64,000 bases of DNA from Alistipes sp. (GTDB taxonomy: Bacteria; Bacteroidota; Bacteroidia; Bacteroidales; Rikenellaceae): contig JAFQAN010000005.1 in assembly GCA_017416915.1 (NCBI GenBank), positions 124,001 through 188,000 on the forward strand, given 5' to 3'. The position numbers and the translations under genes are program-made. Of the stretch, positions 34,401 through 42,891 are shown one piece after another; the first letter of the stretch is position 1; the number at the start of each line of letters is the position of its first letter. The notes under the pieces were generated by a model. The model ran no database searches. It was given only the letters and a program-made list of their open reading frames with translations, and was not told where the DNA came from.

Positions 34401-35693
34401 GTGAAAAAGATAAACATTATAACGCTCGGCTGCTCGAAGAATACCGTCGATTCGGAGCATCTTGCAGCGCAGCTTGCGGCGATGGGCTACAAGATAGTCT
34501 TCGACAGCGACCGCACCGATGCCAATGTGGTGGTCATCAATACGTGTGGCTTTATTGGCGATGCCAAGCAGGAGTCTGTCGATACAATCCTGCGCGCTGC
34601 GGCATTGAAGGAGCGTGGTAAGATAGAGGAGCTATTCGTAATAGGCTGTCTGTCGCAACGTTATGCCGATGAGCTGCGTGGTGAGCTACCTGAGGTCGAT
34701 GACTTCTTCGGAGTGAACGACTGGGCGGATATTGTCGAAAGACTCGGGGCGAAGTATCGCAAAGAGGCGCAGACCGAGCGCGAGCTTTCTACGCCGTCGC
34801 ACTATGCCTACCTCAAAATCGCAGAGGGGTGTAATTGGATGTGTGGCTACTGCGCCATACCGCTCATCCGTGGTCGTCATCGTTCGGTGCCTATCGAAGA
34901 TGTGGTTGCGGAGGCGGAGAAACTCGCCGAGAAGGGTGTGCGCGAGTTGATGGTCATTGCGCAGGACACTACATATTATGGCTTGGACCTCTATGGCAAG
35001 CGACGTCTTGCCGAGCTGTTGGAGCGTCTCTGTCGCATCGAGAAGATAGAGTGGATACGTCTCCATTACGCCTATCCTACGGAGTTCCCTGACGACGTTA
35101 TCGAGGTTATGGCGCGCGAGAAGAAGATATGTCGCTACCTCGACATCCCGTTCCAGCATATCTCGGATAATCAGCTCGCTGCGATGAAGCGTCGCCATAC
35201 GAAGGCGGATGCCTATCGTCTTGTGGAGAAGCTGCGTGCGGCAATTCCCGATATTGCGCTACGCACAACACTGCTTGTGGGCTACCCTGGTGAGACCGAA
35301 GCCGATTTCGAGGAGTTGCAGCAGTTTGTTCGCGACTGTCGTTTCGACCGTCTCGGCGTCTTTGCCTACTCCGAGGAGGAGGGGACCTACTCGGCAACGC
35401 GTCTTAGGGACGATGTGTCGGAGGATGTCAAGCAGTCGCGTGTTGATCGTATAATGCGCCTGCAAGAGCGTATCTCGTTGGAGAATAACGCTCGCCGTGT
35501 GGGGCAGACTATGCGTGTGGTCATCGACCGTAAGGAGGGCGACTTCTACATAGGTCGCTCGGAGTACGACTCGCCCGAGGTCGATCAGGAGATTGTCATT
35601 GACAGTGGCTCAAAGCGTCTGTTACGTGGTCGCTTCTATGAGGTGCGCATAACCGATGCCGAGGATTACGATTTGTACGCAACGCTCTTGTAG
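34401..35693 (+). CDS. rimO: Ribosomal protein S12 methylthiotransferase
   Basis: 430 residues. It is a radical-SAM enzyme that methylthiolates Asp in ribosomal protein S12. The N-terminal UPF0004 domain (LGCSKNTVDSE, NTCGFIGDAK) supplies Cys for one cluster. The radical SAM motif CNWMCGYC (Cys144, 148, 151) supplies the other. A C-terminal TRAM domain ends the protein. The start codon is GTG at 34401, only 11 bp after ftsY, so the two are probably coupled. Confidence 0.96.
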   Translation: MKKINIITLGCSKNTVDSEHLAAQLAAMGYKIVFDSDRTDANVVVINTCGFIGDAKQESVDTILRAAALKERGKIEELFVIGCLSQRYADELRGELPEVDDFFGVNDWADIVERLGAKYRKEAQTERELSTPSHYAYLKIAEGCNWMCGYCAIPLIRGRHRSVPIEDVVAEAEKLAEKGVRELMVIAQDTTYYGLDLYGKRRLAELLERLCRIEKIEWIRLHYAYPTEFPDDVIEVMAREKKICRYLDIPFQHISDNQLAAMKRRHTKADAYRLVEKLRAAIPDIALRTTLLVGYPGETEADFEELQQFVRDCRFDRLGVFAYSEEEGTYSATRLRDDVSEDVKQSRVDRIMRLQERISLENNARRVGQTMRVVIDRKEGDFYIGRSEYDSPEVDQEIVIDSGSKRLLRGRFYEVRITDAEDYDLYATLL

Positions 35694-35715
35694 AGTGCGA
35701 TTTTGGACAAAATAT

Positions 35716-35746
35716 TTTGATATTAGCCAAAAAATTACTATCTTTG
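35716..35746 (+). promoter_or_regulatory. Promoter for the coiled-coil/zapA unit
   Basis: TTTG (35716-35719), 19 bp, TATCTTTG (35739-35746): full consensus, 30 bp before ATG 35777. Confidence 0.85.
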
Positions 35747-35776
35747 GGCGAAGAATTATATTTTTAGCGTTGCCCT

Positions 35777-36082
35777 ATGTCGGATAAGGAGATTGTAAAG
35801 CGACTGCACAAGCAGGTAGAGCGGCTTATTGCCGACCACACTCGCCTTATGGGAGAGTGCCGTGAGCTGGTCGCTGAGCGTGATAAGCTCCTTGCGGACA
35901 AACGACGTATGGAGGAGCGTATGCGCTCCCAGGAGGCACGCCTGCGCAGTATGGAGCTGTCGGTGGGTATGTGTTCTTCGTCGGGCGACGTGGCAAGGGC
36001 CCGTGCGCGTATCAACAGTTTATTGCGGGAGGTTGATTGGTGCATAGCCAAGATGACGCAAGAGCAGAATAACAACGACTAA
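35777..36082 (+). CDS. Small coiled-coil protein next to zapA (possible division partner)
   Basis: 101 residues, almost wholly helical with heptads (IVKRLHKQVERLIADHTRLM ... ELVAERDKLLADKRRMEERM) and no signal peptide or membrane segment. The C-terminus is polar (MTQEQNNND). It has its own strong promoter and is 3 bp from zapA, so the two are co-expressed. By analogy with ZapB, which is a small coiled coil binding ZapA, a cell-division role is likely; sequence alone does not prove homology. Confidence 0.75.
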   Translation: MSDKEIVKRLHKQVERLIADHTRLMGECRELVAERDKLLADKRRMEERMRSQEARLRSMELSVGMCSSSGDVARARARINSLLREVDWCIAKMTQEQNNND

Positions 36083-36085
36083 GCC

Positions 36086-36373
36086 ATGGCTGAGGGTAAG
36101 ATTAAGATAACACTATCGATAGCGGGTCGTACCTATCCGATGAGTATCGAGGCCGAGAAGGAGGAGCTCTACCGTGAGGCTGCTAAGCGTCTTAACGATA
36201 TGATAGCCGAGTTTACGCGTGTAACCACCTTTGACGCTATGGACCGTCTGGCAATGGCGTCGTTGCGTTACTCGATGTTGCTAATAACGCAGCAACAGAC
36301 ATCGTCGCTTGGCGACAACGATATGGAGGAGTTATACGCTATTGAGGAGCGTATTCGTCAATATATCAAGTAG
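36086..36373 (+). CDS. zapA: Cell division protein ZapA
   Basis: 95 residues. ZapA cross-links FtsZ filaments at midcell. N-terminal KIKITLSIAGRTYPMSIEAE followed by EELYREAAKRLNDMI is the ZapA globular head, then a helical C-terminal part. The length is typical. It starts 3 bp after the coiled-coil gene. The sequence just downstream, to 36674, holds the 6S-like RNA. Confidence 0.9.
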   Translation: MAEGKIKITLSIAGRTYPMSIEAEKEELYREAAKRLNDMIAEFTRVTTFDAMDRLAMASLRYSMLLITQQQTSSLGDNDMEELYAIEERIRQYIK

Positions 36374-36375
36374 AT

Positions 36376-36633
36376 TAGGGTTGGATGCCCGCCTTGAAGG
36401 GGTGTCGTCGTTCTTTATATAAAAAGCTATCCCGCATAGATTCCTTAAAGATTTGCGAACTGTACAATTTATATAACATTGGGACAACTCTCGTGAATGT
36501 ATCAAAATCAGGCCTCAACCCTATGGGTGTGTCGTTATTCGGCACCAGTGGAAGATTGCGTGCCACGGAACCCCACCTATGACTTATCTGCGGATTCGTC
36601 AAACAATTAAGGAGTCAATGCGGTTTTTTTTTG
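36376..36633 (+). ncRNA. Probable 6S-type regulatory RNA between zapA and rny
   Basis: About 300 gene-free bases with clear RNA character. TAGGGTTG (36376-36383) pairs with CAACCCTA (36516-36523), with GCC/GGC beneath. Further short stems (GTGG/CCAC near 36551-36572) and a run of ten T at about 36624-36633 mark a 3' end on the plus strand. In many bacteria the 6S RNA gene lies directly after zapA, and Bacteroidales have a divergent 6S RNA. The call rests on position and structure, not on a profile match. It contains none of the tell-tale cores of RNase P RNA, SRP RNA or tmRNA. Confidence 0.5.
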
Positions 36634-36674
36634 AAACACATTAATTAATATATAAACACTTAAAAATTATCACT

Positions 36675-38204
36675 ATGGATATAGCATTGATCATTGCCGG
36701 AGTTGTTGTCGGGGCTATTGTGGGTGGTGTTGCCGCCTACCTCGGCGTCAAGGCGCGCTCCAAGGCTATCGTCGCAAAGGCGGAGGCTGATGGCGAGATG
36801 ATAAAGAAGGAGAAGATCCTTCAAGCAAAGGAGAAGTTCATCCAGCTAAAAAGTGAGCATGACCGCCACGTGAACGAGCGTAACCAGAAGTTGCAGCAGA
36901 GTGAGCAGCGCGCCAAGCAGACCGAGGCAAACCTTCAACAGAAGGAGCGCGAGTTGGAGAAGAAGAGCGCTGAGTGCGACCGCCGCAAGGAGCAGCTTGA
37001 CGCACAGCTGCAAAGCGTTGAGGTGCGCAAGGAGGAGCTTGCTGGGGTTATCAAGGAGCAGAACGTGCGCTTGGAGCAGATCTCGGGTATGAGTTCTGAG
37101 GATGCCAAGAACATCCTTATCGAGAATATGAAGCAGGAGGCTAAGGCTGATGCCGCCACCTATATCGCTGAGACCATCGAGGAGGCTAAGCTCTCGGCAA
37201 CGAAGGAGGCTAAGCGTATCGTCGTAGCGTCGATACAGCGCGTAGCCACCGAGACCGCCATTGAGAATGCGGTTACGGTGTTCAACATCGAGTCTGACGA
37301 GGTTAAGGGTCGCATCATCGGTCGTGAGGGACGCAATATCCGCGCGTTGGAGGCCGCCACGGGCATCGAGATTATCGTCGATGACACCCCTGAGGCTATC
37401 ATCCTCTCGGGCTTCGACCCCGTACGTCGCGAGATAGCTCGTTTGGCACTGCATCAGCTTGTAACCGACGGTCGTATCCACCCCGCACGTATCGAGGAGG
37501 TTGTGGCAAAGGTGAAGAAGCAAATCGAGGAGGAGATTGTTGAGGTAGGTAAGCGTACCACCATCGACCTCGGTATTCACGGCTTGCACCCCGAGCTTAT
37601 ACGCCTTATCGGTAAGATGAAGTATCGCTCGTCGTATGGTCAAAACCTATTGCAGCACGCCCGCGAGACCGCTAACTTGGCGGGTATTATGGCTGCCGAG
37701 CTGGGTCTTAACCCCAAGACGGCACGTCGCGCAGGTCTGTTGCACGATATTGGCAAGGTACCCGATGACGAACCCGAATTGCCACACGCAATTATCGGTA
37801 TGAAGCTCGCCGAGAAGTATAAGGAGAAGCCCGACGTATGCAATGCCATTGGCGCTCACCACGACGAGGCGGAGATGACATCGCTTATAGCACCCATTAT
37901 TCAGGTGTGCGACGCTATCTCGGGCGCACGTCCTGGCGCACGTCGTGAGGTTGTAGAGTCATACATCAAGCGTTTGAAGGAGATGGAGGGTATCGCCCTC
38001 TCGTACCCAGGTGTTGTCAAGACTTATGCTATTCAGGCGGGTCGTGAGTTGCGCGTGATTGTTGGTGCTGATAAGCTCTCGGATCAGGAGTCGGAGGCAC
38101 TGTCGCACGATATAGCCAAGAAGATTCAGGACGAGATGACCTATCCGGGTCAGGTTAAGATTACCGTAATTCGAGAGACAAGGGCGGTGTCGTACGCAAA
38201 GTAA
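36675..38204 (+). CDS. rny: Ribonuclease Y
   Basis: 509 residues. It is a membrane-anchored endonuclease that starts mRNA decay. One N-terminal transmembrane helix ([20 protein letters not shown]), a long coiled coil to about residue 190 ([20 protein letters not shown]), a KH domain ([20 protein letters not shown], about 212-270) and an HD domain with [12 protein letters not shown] and IGAHHDE (about 355-395). The length is close to that of Gram-positive RNase Y. Repeat copy D starts 4 bp after the stop. Confidence 0.97.
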   Translation: MDIALIIAGVVVGAIVGGVAAYLGVKARSKAIVAKAEADGEMIKKEKILQAKEKFIQLKSEHDRHVNERNQKLQQSEQRAKQTEANLQQKERELEKKSAECDRRKEQLDAQLQSVEVRKEELAGVIKEQNVRLEQISGMSSEDAKNILIENMKQEAKADAATYIAETIEEAKLSATKEAKRIVVASIQRVATETAIENAVTVFNIESDEVKGRIIGREGRNIRALEAATGIEIIVDDTPEAIILSGFDPVRREIARLALHQLVTDGRIHPARIEEVVAKVKKQIEEEIVEVGKRTTIDLGIHGLHPELIRLIGKMKYRSSYGQNLLQHARETANLAGIMAAELGLNPKTARRAGLLHDIGKVPDDEPELPHAIIGMKLAEKYKEKPDVCNAIGAHHDEAEMTSLIAPIIQVCDAISGARPGARREVVESYIKRLKEMEGIALSYPGVVKTYAIQAGRELRVIVGADKLSDQESEALSHDIAKKIQDEMTYPGQVKITVIRETRAVSYAK

Positions 38205-38208
38205 AATT

Positions 38209-38596
38209 CTTGGTGTGATAGCTTGACGTGATAGCGGCGTATCTGCGTCCTATCCCAAAAAGTAGAGTGCCGTGGGCTGTACGTTTTAGTACTATCCCAC
38301 GGCACTCTCTTTTGCGATAGAACACATCTACACCACTCTGACGCCAAGCTGCCACGCACGACTGAGAATGACTGAGAACGCCTGAGAACGCCTGTGTTTT
38401 TTAGGGTCTCGTAGTCTCGTAGTCTCGTAGTCCCGTAGTCTCGTGGTCTCGTTGCCCGCGGTCTCGTAGTCTCGTCGTCTTGTAGTCCCGTGGTCTTGTT
38501 GGCGCGCCACCCAGTCATTCCCAGTCTTTCTCAGGCGTTCCCAGTCATTCCCAGTCAATCGCGCGCCTCCCAGTCGGTCCCGTAGTCTCGTCGTCC
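38209..38596 (+). repeat. Modular intergenic repeat, copy D (most complete)
   Basis: Head CTTGGTGT (38209-38216) pairs with ACGCCAAG (38341-38348) by one wobble; a second head, CTTGACGT, follows. The inner hairpin GAGTGCCGTGGG (38265-38276) pairs with 38296-38307 over 12 bp, with GTAC-N6-GTAC at the tip. Then 10-mers (38360-38394), a T-run, about 12 8-bp units (38405-38499), GGCGCGC, inverted 10-mers (38510-38558), GCGCGCC, and two or three more 8-bp units. The inverted 10-mers are complementary to the first set, so the 8-bp array sits in a very long hairpin. This is the content of the gene-free interval 38205-38679, apart from the terminator at 38611. Confidence 0.92.
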
Positions 38597-38610
38597 TTTG
38601 CTATACTATA

Positions 38611-38652
38611 TAATAAAGGTATCGACCGCCACTGGCAGCCGATACCTCTATT
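38611..38652 (-). terminator. Terminator of lpxA
   Basis: AGGTATCG (38617-38624) pairs with CGATACCT (38640-38647), with TAATA/TATTA continuing the stem. It lies 28 bp after the lpxA stop. The T-run is weak. Confidence 0.55.
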
Positions 38653-38679
38653 ATCCTATCACTACGATTATCGCTACAA

Positions 38680-39465
38680 CTATCGTTTCGACTGGTAGGG
38701 TTTGATAACACCGCGCTTCGAGCCTCGTACAAACTCGATGAGCTTGTTGCGCTCGGCACTCTCGGCTACCTCTGCCTCTGCCTTATCGCAAGCCGACATA
38801 TAGTTCATATCGCTTTGGAATAAGATGCGGCAGGTGTTGTGTATAGACTCAATCTGCTCCTGGCTGAAACCACGGCGCGACAGACCCACCTTGTTGATGC
38901 CAGCGTAGTGTGTCTCGCCATTTGTGGCGATGATAAACGGTGGCACATCCTGCGTGAGTAGCGCACCGCCCTGAATCATACAGTGGTCGCCAATATGTAT
39001 CCACTGGTGTGCTGCCGTATGACCGCCGATAACAACCCAGTCGCCGACCTCCACCTCGCCAGCAAGAGATACGCGGTTGGCGATGACGCAGTGGCTGCCC
39101 ACAACGTCGTCGTGTGCCACGTGTACGTATGCCATAAGCAGGTTGTGGTCGCCAACAACCGTCGTGCCACGCGATGCCGTGCCACGTGCAATGGTTACGC
39201 ACTCGCGGATGTCGTTATAGTCGCCGATGACGGCTGTGGTCTGCTCGCCCGCAAATTTGAGGTCCTGAGGTAGGCAGGCGATGCACGCGCCAGGGTGTAC
39301 CTTGTTGCCCTTGCCCAGACGTGCGCCATTGTAGATGCTGGCGTGAGGTCCTATCCAGCAGTCGTCGCCGATAACCACGTCGCCCTCGATATATGCAAAG
39401 GGTTCTACCGTTACGTTCTTACCGATTTTTGCGTCGGGGTGTACGTATGCCAAATTGCTTATCAT
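38680..39465 (-). CDS. lpxA: UDP-N-acetylglucosamine O-acyltransferase
   Basis: 261 residues. It transfers a 3-hydroxyacyl chain from ACP to UDP-GlcNAc, the first step of lipid A synthesis. The left-handed beta-helix hexapeptide pattern runs through residues 1-185 (ANVHPDAKIGKNVTVEPFAY-like start, IGDDCWIGPHASIYNGARLG, GDHNLLMAYVHVAHDDVVG with the catalytic His). A C-terminal helical bundle follows. It is 24 bp downstream of lpxC-fabZ and co-transcribed with it. Confidence 0.97.
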   Translation of the reverse strand: MISNLAYVHPDAKIGKNVTVEPFAYIEGDVVIGDDCWIGPHASIYNGARLGKGNKVHPGACIACLPQDLKFAGEQTTAVIGDYNDIRECVTIARGTASRGTTVVGDHNLLMAYVHVAHDDVVGSHCVIANRVSLAGEVEVGDWVVIGGHTAAHQWIHIGDHCMIQGGALLTQDVPPFIIATNGETHYAGINKVGLSRRGFSQEQIESIHNTCRILFQSDMNYMSACDKAEAEVAESAERNKLIEFVRGSKRGVIKPYQSKR

Positions 39466-39489
39466 AGTAAATGTTTTTAGGTTTATCGT

Positions 39490-40875
39490 TTAGCGGTTTT
39501 TTGCAATCTGTGCCGTGAGTACCGCCTCACACGCCAATTGTCCTGCTACGAATGCCTTGCACTCTGCCGTGCAGATGCCACGGCGCATATCGGCTATATG
39601 GCACTCCAACTGCAATGTGTCGCCAGGCACAACCTTACGCTTCCAGCGCACGTTGTCGGCTTTAAGGAAGTAGGTAGAGTAGCTCTCGGGGTCCTCGACC
39701 TTGTTGAGGACCAAGATGCCGCAGCACTGCGCCAGCGCCTCGATGATAAGCACACCTGGCATTACAGGCTCGTCGGGGAAGTGGCCCACGAAGAATGGCT
39801 CGTTCATCGTTACGTTCTTGATGCCGCCGATGGCGTTATCCTCGATGTGGAACACCTTATCTACCAACAAGAAGGGAGGTCGGTGTGGCAGACGTGCCTT
39901 AATCTGGTTGATGTTGAGTATTGGCTCACACTTAGAGCTATACTTGAATGAGGGGCGATCGCCGCCACGACGTATCGTGCGCGACAGGTCCTTCATAAAC
40001 TCCGTGTTGGCGAAGTGTCCAGGACGTGTTGCCCATACGCGGCCCTTGATGCGCAGACCCAAGAGGGCGAAGTCGCCAAGCAGGTCGAGAAGCTTGTGTC
40101 GTGCAAGCTCATTGTTGGCACGTAGCTGTTGGTTGTTAAGATAGCCGCCCGTGATGCGGATGTCATCCTTGCCGAAAATATCTTTGAGGTGTGCTAACTG
40201 CTCGTCCGATACGGGGTTTTCTACTACGACAATAGCGTTGTCCAGGTCGCCACCCTTAATCAGGTTCATCTTCATCAGAGGCTCCAACTCGTGTAGGAAG
40301 ACGAATGTGCGGCACGGCGCAATCTTCTCGGCGTAGTCCTCGATGACGTTATATACGGCGTACTGGTTGCCCACAACCTTAGAGTTGTAATCGACGTGTA
40401 CTGAAACCGAGAACTCGTCGTCGGGGTAGATGACAATCGCCACACCCTTCTCGGGCAGTGTATATACCTGCTTCTCGGTAACCTCGTAATATTTGCGCTC
40501 GGCGTTCTGCTCTACGGTGCCTACCTCGCTTATGCGCTGGGCATACTCTTTCGCCGAGCCATCCATAATAGGGGTCTCGGGGGCGTTAATATCAACCAAG
40601 GCGTTATCTACGCCAAGAGTCCATAGTGCCGACATTATATGTTCGATGGTGCTGACCTTTGCTGCACCCTTCTCGATTGTTGTGCCACGCGATGTATCGG
40701 TAACATATTCGCACAATGCGGGAACTTCGGGGCTATCCTCCAAGTCGATACGACGGAAGCTGATGCCGTGGTTCTCCTCGGCGGGATTAACCGTCATCTT
40801 GACCTGCAAGCCAGTGTGCAGTCCCTTGCCCTCAAACGAGATAGATGCGGCTAATGTACGTTGTTTTGTTGCCAT
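39490..40875 (-). CDS. lpxC: Bifunctional UDP-3-O-acyl-GlcNAc deacetylase / 3-hydroxyacyl-ACP dehydratase
   Basis: 461 residues. The N-terminal ~300 residues are LpxC, the committed lipid A step: KGLHTGLQVKMTVNPA, the Zn ligand His in STIEHIMSAL, and RHKLLDLLGDFALLG. The C-terminal ~145 residues are FabZ: LPHRPPFLLVDKVFHIED and GHFPDEPVMPGVLIIEALAQ carry the catalytic His and Glu. The fused form is typical of Bacteroidetes and ties lipid A output to unsaturated or elongating fatty acids. It is first in an operon with lpxA. Confidence 0.97.
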   Translation of the reverse strand: MATKQRTLAASISFEGKGLHTGLQVKMTVNPAEENHGISFRRIDLEDSPEVPALCEYVTDTSRGTTIEKGAAKVSTIEHIMSALWTLGVDNALVDINAPETPIMDGSAKEYAQRISEVGTVEQNAERKYYEVTEKQVYTLPEKGVAIVIYPDDEFSVSVHVDYNSKVVGNQYAVYNVIEDYAEKIAPCRTFVFLHELEPLMKMNLIKGGDLDNAIVVVENPVSDEQLAHLKDIFGKDDIRITGGYLNNQQLRANNELARHKLLDLLGDFALLGLRIKGRVWATRPGHFANTEFMKDLSRTIRRGGDRPSFKYSSKCEPILNINQIKARLPHRPPFLLVDKVFHIEDNAIGGIKNVTMNEPFFVGHFPDEPVMPGVLIIEALAQCCGILVLNKVEDPESYSTYFLKADNVRWKRKVVPGDTLQLECHIADMRRGICTAECKAFVAGQLACEAVLTAQIAKNR

Positions 40876-40902
40876 TGTGATAAAAATTTTTAGTTATCGT
40901 TG

Positions 40903-40910
40903 CAAAGATA
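40903..40910 (-). promoter_or_regulatory. -7 element for lpxC-fabZ
   Basis: Minus strand TATCTTTG, 28 bp upstream of the start. It is divergent from the tonB-like promoter 24 bp away. Confidence 0.65.
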
Positions 40911-40933
40911 CAAAAAATCTTAAAAAAAATTAC

Positions 40934-40941
40934 TATTTTTG
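40934..40941 (+). promoter_or_regulatory. -7 element for the TonB-like gene
   Basis: TATTTTTG matches TAnnTTTG, and the ATG follows at 40960 after AAGAGGGT. No clear -33 element. Confidence 0.5.
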
Positions 40942-40959
40942 CTCAATTATAAGAGGGTA

Positions 40960-41808
40960 ATGCAACAACAAAATCAAAATATAGAGCCAAATAGAGGTCG
41001 GCAACAACCTCGCAAACCTCGTCCGCGCGCGCGAGTAAACCTCGAAAATACGCGCAACGAGGGCTTTGCCGAGTGGCTCTACAACCACCGTGTGGGGTTG
41101 ATAGTGGTGCTGGCGGCCTATATCGTAGGTGTTGTTGTGCTATTTACCACACGTGTAAGTGTTGAGATACCCCCTGTTGAGTATATCATCGAGATTGTCG
41201 ATGAGCTACCTCCCACCGAGGAGGAGATAGAGAAGTTGCGTCAGCAACGCGACGAGCTACAACGTGAGATAGACCGCCGCCTTGCTGCTGTGCAGCAGGT
41301 ACGTAACGTGCAGTCGAACGACGCCGCCGAGAGCGAGGCGTCGGGTGGCGAGCTATCGTACGATGCCGATATGCAGCAGATGATGAATCAGGTGGCCTCA
41401 GATATGGCGACAAACCGAGGCGACTACGAGAGTGGTCTTAGGGAGGTCGCAGGCATTGGCAATGGCGGCTCGGGCGGTGGCTCGGGTGGCGGAAAGGGGA
41501 GTGGCGAGAAGGGTAAATTCTCGGGCGCTGTAACCGTGGAGTATAGCTTCACCTCGCCCAAACGTGATAGTCGTTGCGAACTCTACAAGCCAGCCTATCG
41601 AGCTAAGGGGGGTGGTAAAGTCATTGTAGATGTGTGGATAAACCGCAACGGCACGGTTACCGATGCACGTATCGCCTCTTCGACAAACCCCGAGCTTAAT
41701 AAACTGGCACTTGACGCTGCTAAGCACGCAAATACACTCTTTAACATCGACAATACGGCTCCGACATCGCATCGTGGCACTATAACCTATACCTTTCTGG
41801 CACAATGA
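40960..41808 (+). CDS. TonB-family energy transducer
   Basis: 282 residues. Cytoplasmic basic N-terminus (RGRQQPRKPRPRARVNLEN), one transmembrane helix (GLIVVLAAYIVGVVVLFTT, about 47-65), then a periplasmic part with a coiled coil (EEEIEKLRQQRDELQREIDR), a Gly-rich linker (GNGGSGGGSGGGKGSG) and a C-terminal TonB-like domain (YKPAYRAKGGGKVIVDVWIN and a closing GTITYTFLAQ). The usual Pro-rich linker is replaced by the coiled coil and Gly run. It transmits proton-motive energy to outer-membrane receptors; which ones is unknown. A TTG start 21 bp upstream is possible but lies in the promoter. Confidence 0.85.
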   Translation: MQQQNQNIEPNRGRQQPRKPRPRARVNLENTRNEGFAEWLYNHRVGLIVVLAAYIVGVVVLFTTRVSVEIPPVEYIIEIVDELPPTEEEIEKLRQQRDELQREIDRRLAAVQQVRNVQSNDAAESEASGGELSYDADMQQMMNQVASDMATNRGDYESGLREVAGIGNGGSGGGSGGGKGSGEKGKFSGAVTVEYSFTSPKRDSRCELYKPAYRAKGGGKVIVDVWINRNGTVTDARIASSTNPELNKLALDAAKHANTLFNIDNTAPTSHRGTITYTFLAQ

Positions 41809-42215
41809 TTTTAGTACGACATACATATCGCCTTGTTTTGCTCCTCTTCGCGCTTCTGCTCTCGACGGCGTCGGCGTATGCCACGTCGGCAGAGACGGTA
41901 GATGCAACGAGGGTATGCAAAGTTGTGCCTATGGGTGATGAGCATAGAGCGTGGAGCGGTGTTGTGGAGCAGATGCACACCCTTACACCCTTAGCTCCGA
42001 GCATTACCAACGCCGCCGTGAGTGTACTCCCCGTGGCGCGCACCGTGGCTCGTACTACGCGCTCAGCCGAGACGCTGGTGCGTGTGATTGCTGCTACACA
42101 CGCCATCGACTCGACCACGGCATCATCACGTTACGGAATGTATAACCATAAAATATTGTTCGTATCTCTCTCTCGATTGCACTATCTCAATCGTCTGATG
42201 AGATTACGTATTTAG
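41805..42215 (+). CDS. Small secreted protein of unknown function
   Basis: 136 residues. It overlaps the TonB-like stop by 4 bp (ATGA), which suggests translational coupling. The signal peptide is MILVRHTYRLVLLLFALLLS, ending near SAYA. The mature part has no recognisable domain: Ala/Thr/Val-rich up to residue 100, then basic and aromatic (YNHKILFVSLSRLHYLNRLM). It may be a helper of the TonB system or a spurious extension; the coupling and signal peptide favour a real gene. Confidence 0.5.
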   Translation: MILVRHTYRLVLLLFALLLSTASAYATSAETVDATRVCKVVPMGDEHRAWSGVVEQMHTLTPLAPSITNAAVSVLPVARTVARTTRSAETLVRVIAATHAIDSTTASSRYGMYNHKILFVSLSRLHYLNRLMRLRI

Positions 42216-42240
42216 TTGTTTAATAGGAGGTTGCTTGCAG

Positions 42241-42260
42241 CCTCTACTGAGCCTTAGAGG
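42241..42260 (+). terminator. Weak hairpin after the small secreted gene
   Basis: CCTCTA (42241-42246) pairs with TAGAGG (42255-42260), followed by TGGGGCATTTT. It is a weak terminator candidate between 42215 and 42341. Confidence 0.3.
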
Positions 42261-42340
42261 TGGGGCATTTTAAGTATAACGCTTTGTCGTCTCCCCTCGT
42301 TTAGGATAAATTCAACAACTAAAAACAATATTTTATACCT

Positions 42341-42835
42341 ATGAAACAGATGCTTTGCGAGGCACTTTATGCCTTGCCCGAAGGTGATGTGGTTGCACGT
42401 CGCCAGACAATTTATAAGCCGTTGATGGCTATCGTTCTTGGAGTTGCACTATTGGCTGTTAATGCCGCCCTTGTCGAGGATAAGGCGGGGGCATTGAGTA
42501 TGACACTGCTCGTTGCAGGTGGCGTATTGGTCATATATGGTGCTGTGGCTATGTTGCTCAGATTGTGTGGTAGCGAGCGTGTGCCGTACAATGTCGGTGC
42601 GAAGCGCTATATGAGGTATCGTGAGCGTTATTACGAACGCGCGCTACTGGCATCGCTAAGCCGTGCAGTGGAGAGAGGTGATAGCGCCGCTATCGACCTG
42701 CTGCCCACGACAAACGTCTCGGCCATAGTCCTTGTGGAGTACCGCACACCAGGCAACACTCTGACGGCGTATGCTATTTACGAGTATGCCGAATATGAGC
42801 ATCGCCTGCTTGCAGGACCCTTTATTAAGCGATAG
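42341..42835 (+). CDS. Hypothetical membrane protein
   Basis: 164 residues. Two hydrophobic segments (LMAIVLGVALLAVNAALV, about 28-45, and SMTLLVAGGVLVIYGAVAML, about 53-72) are followed by a basic cytoplasmic or periplasmic tail (RYMRYRERYYERALLASLSR). I recognise no family. Codon use matches its neighbours. It starts 125 bp after the small secreted gene and ends 56 bp before the antiporter gene, so it may be in either unit. Confidence 0.7.
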   Translation: MKQMLCEALYALPEGDVVARRQTIYKPLMAIVLGVALLAVNAALVEDKAGALSMTLLVAGGVLVIYGAVAMLLRLCGSERVPYNVGAKRYMRYRERYYERALLASLSRAVERGDSAAIDLLPTTNVSAIVLVEYRTPGNTLTAYAIYEYAEYEHRLLAGPFIKR

Positions 42836-42891
42836 AGCGCCAATGCCAGTATGGGGCGTGGCTATAAACGATAACGATAACGAAAAAAGAT

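Noticed and set aside
36375..36602. 75-codon minus-strand frame between zapA and rny
   Set aside because: It overlaps the structured RNA region, has no ribosome site and no recognisable protein features.
38209..38348. Box C/D-type kink-turn made by GTGATA and CTGA near the outer stem
   Set aside because: The motifs are suggestive, but the base after the U in GTGAT is A, and tandem G-A pairs would break the well-supported outer stem.
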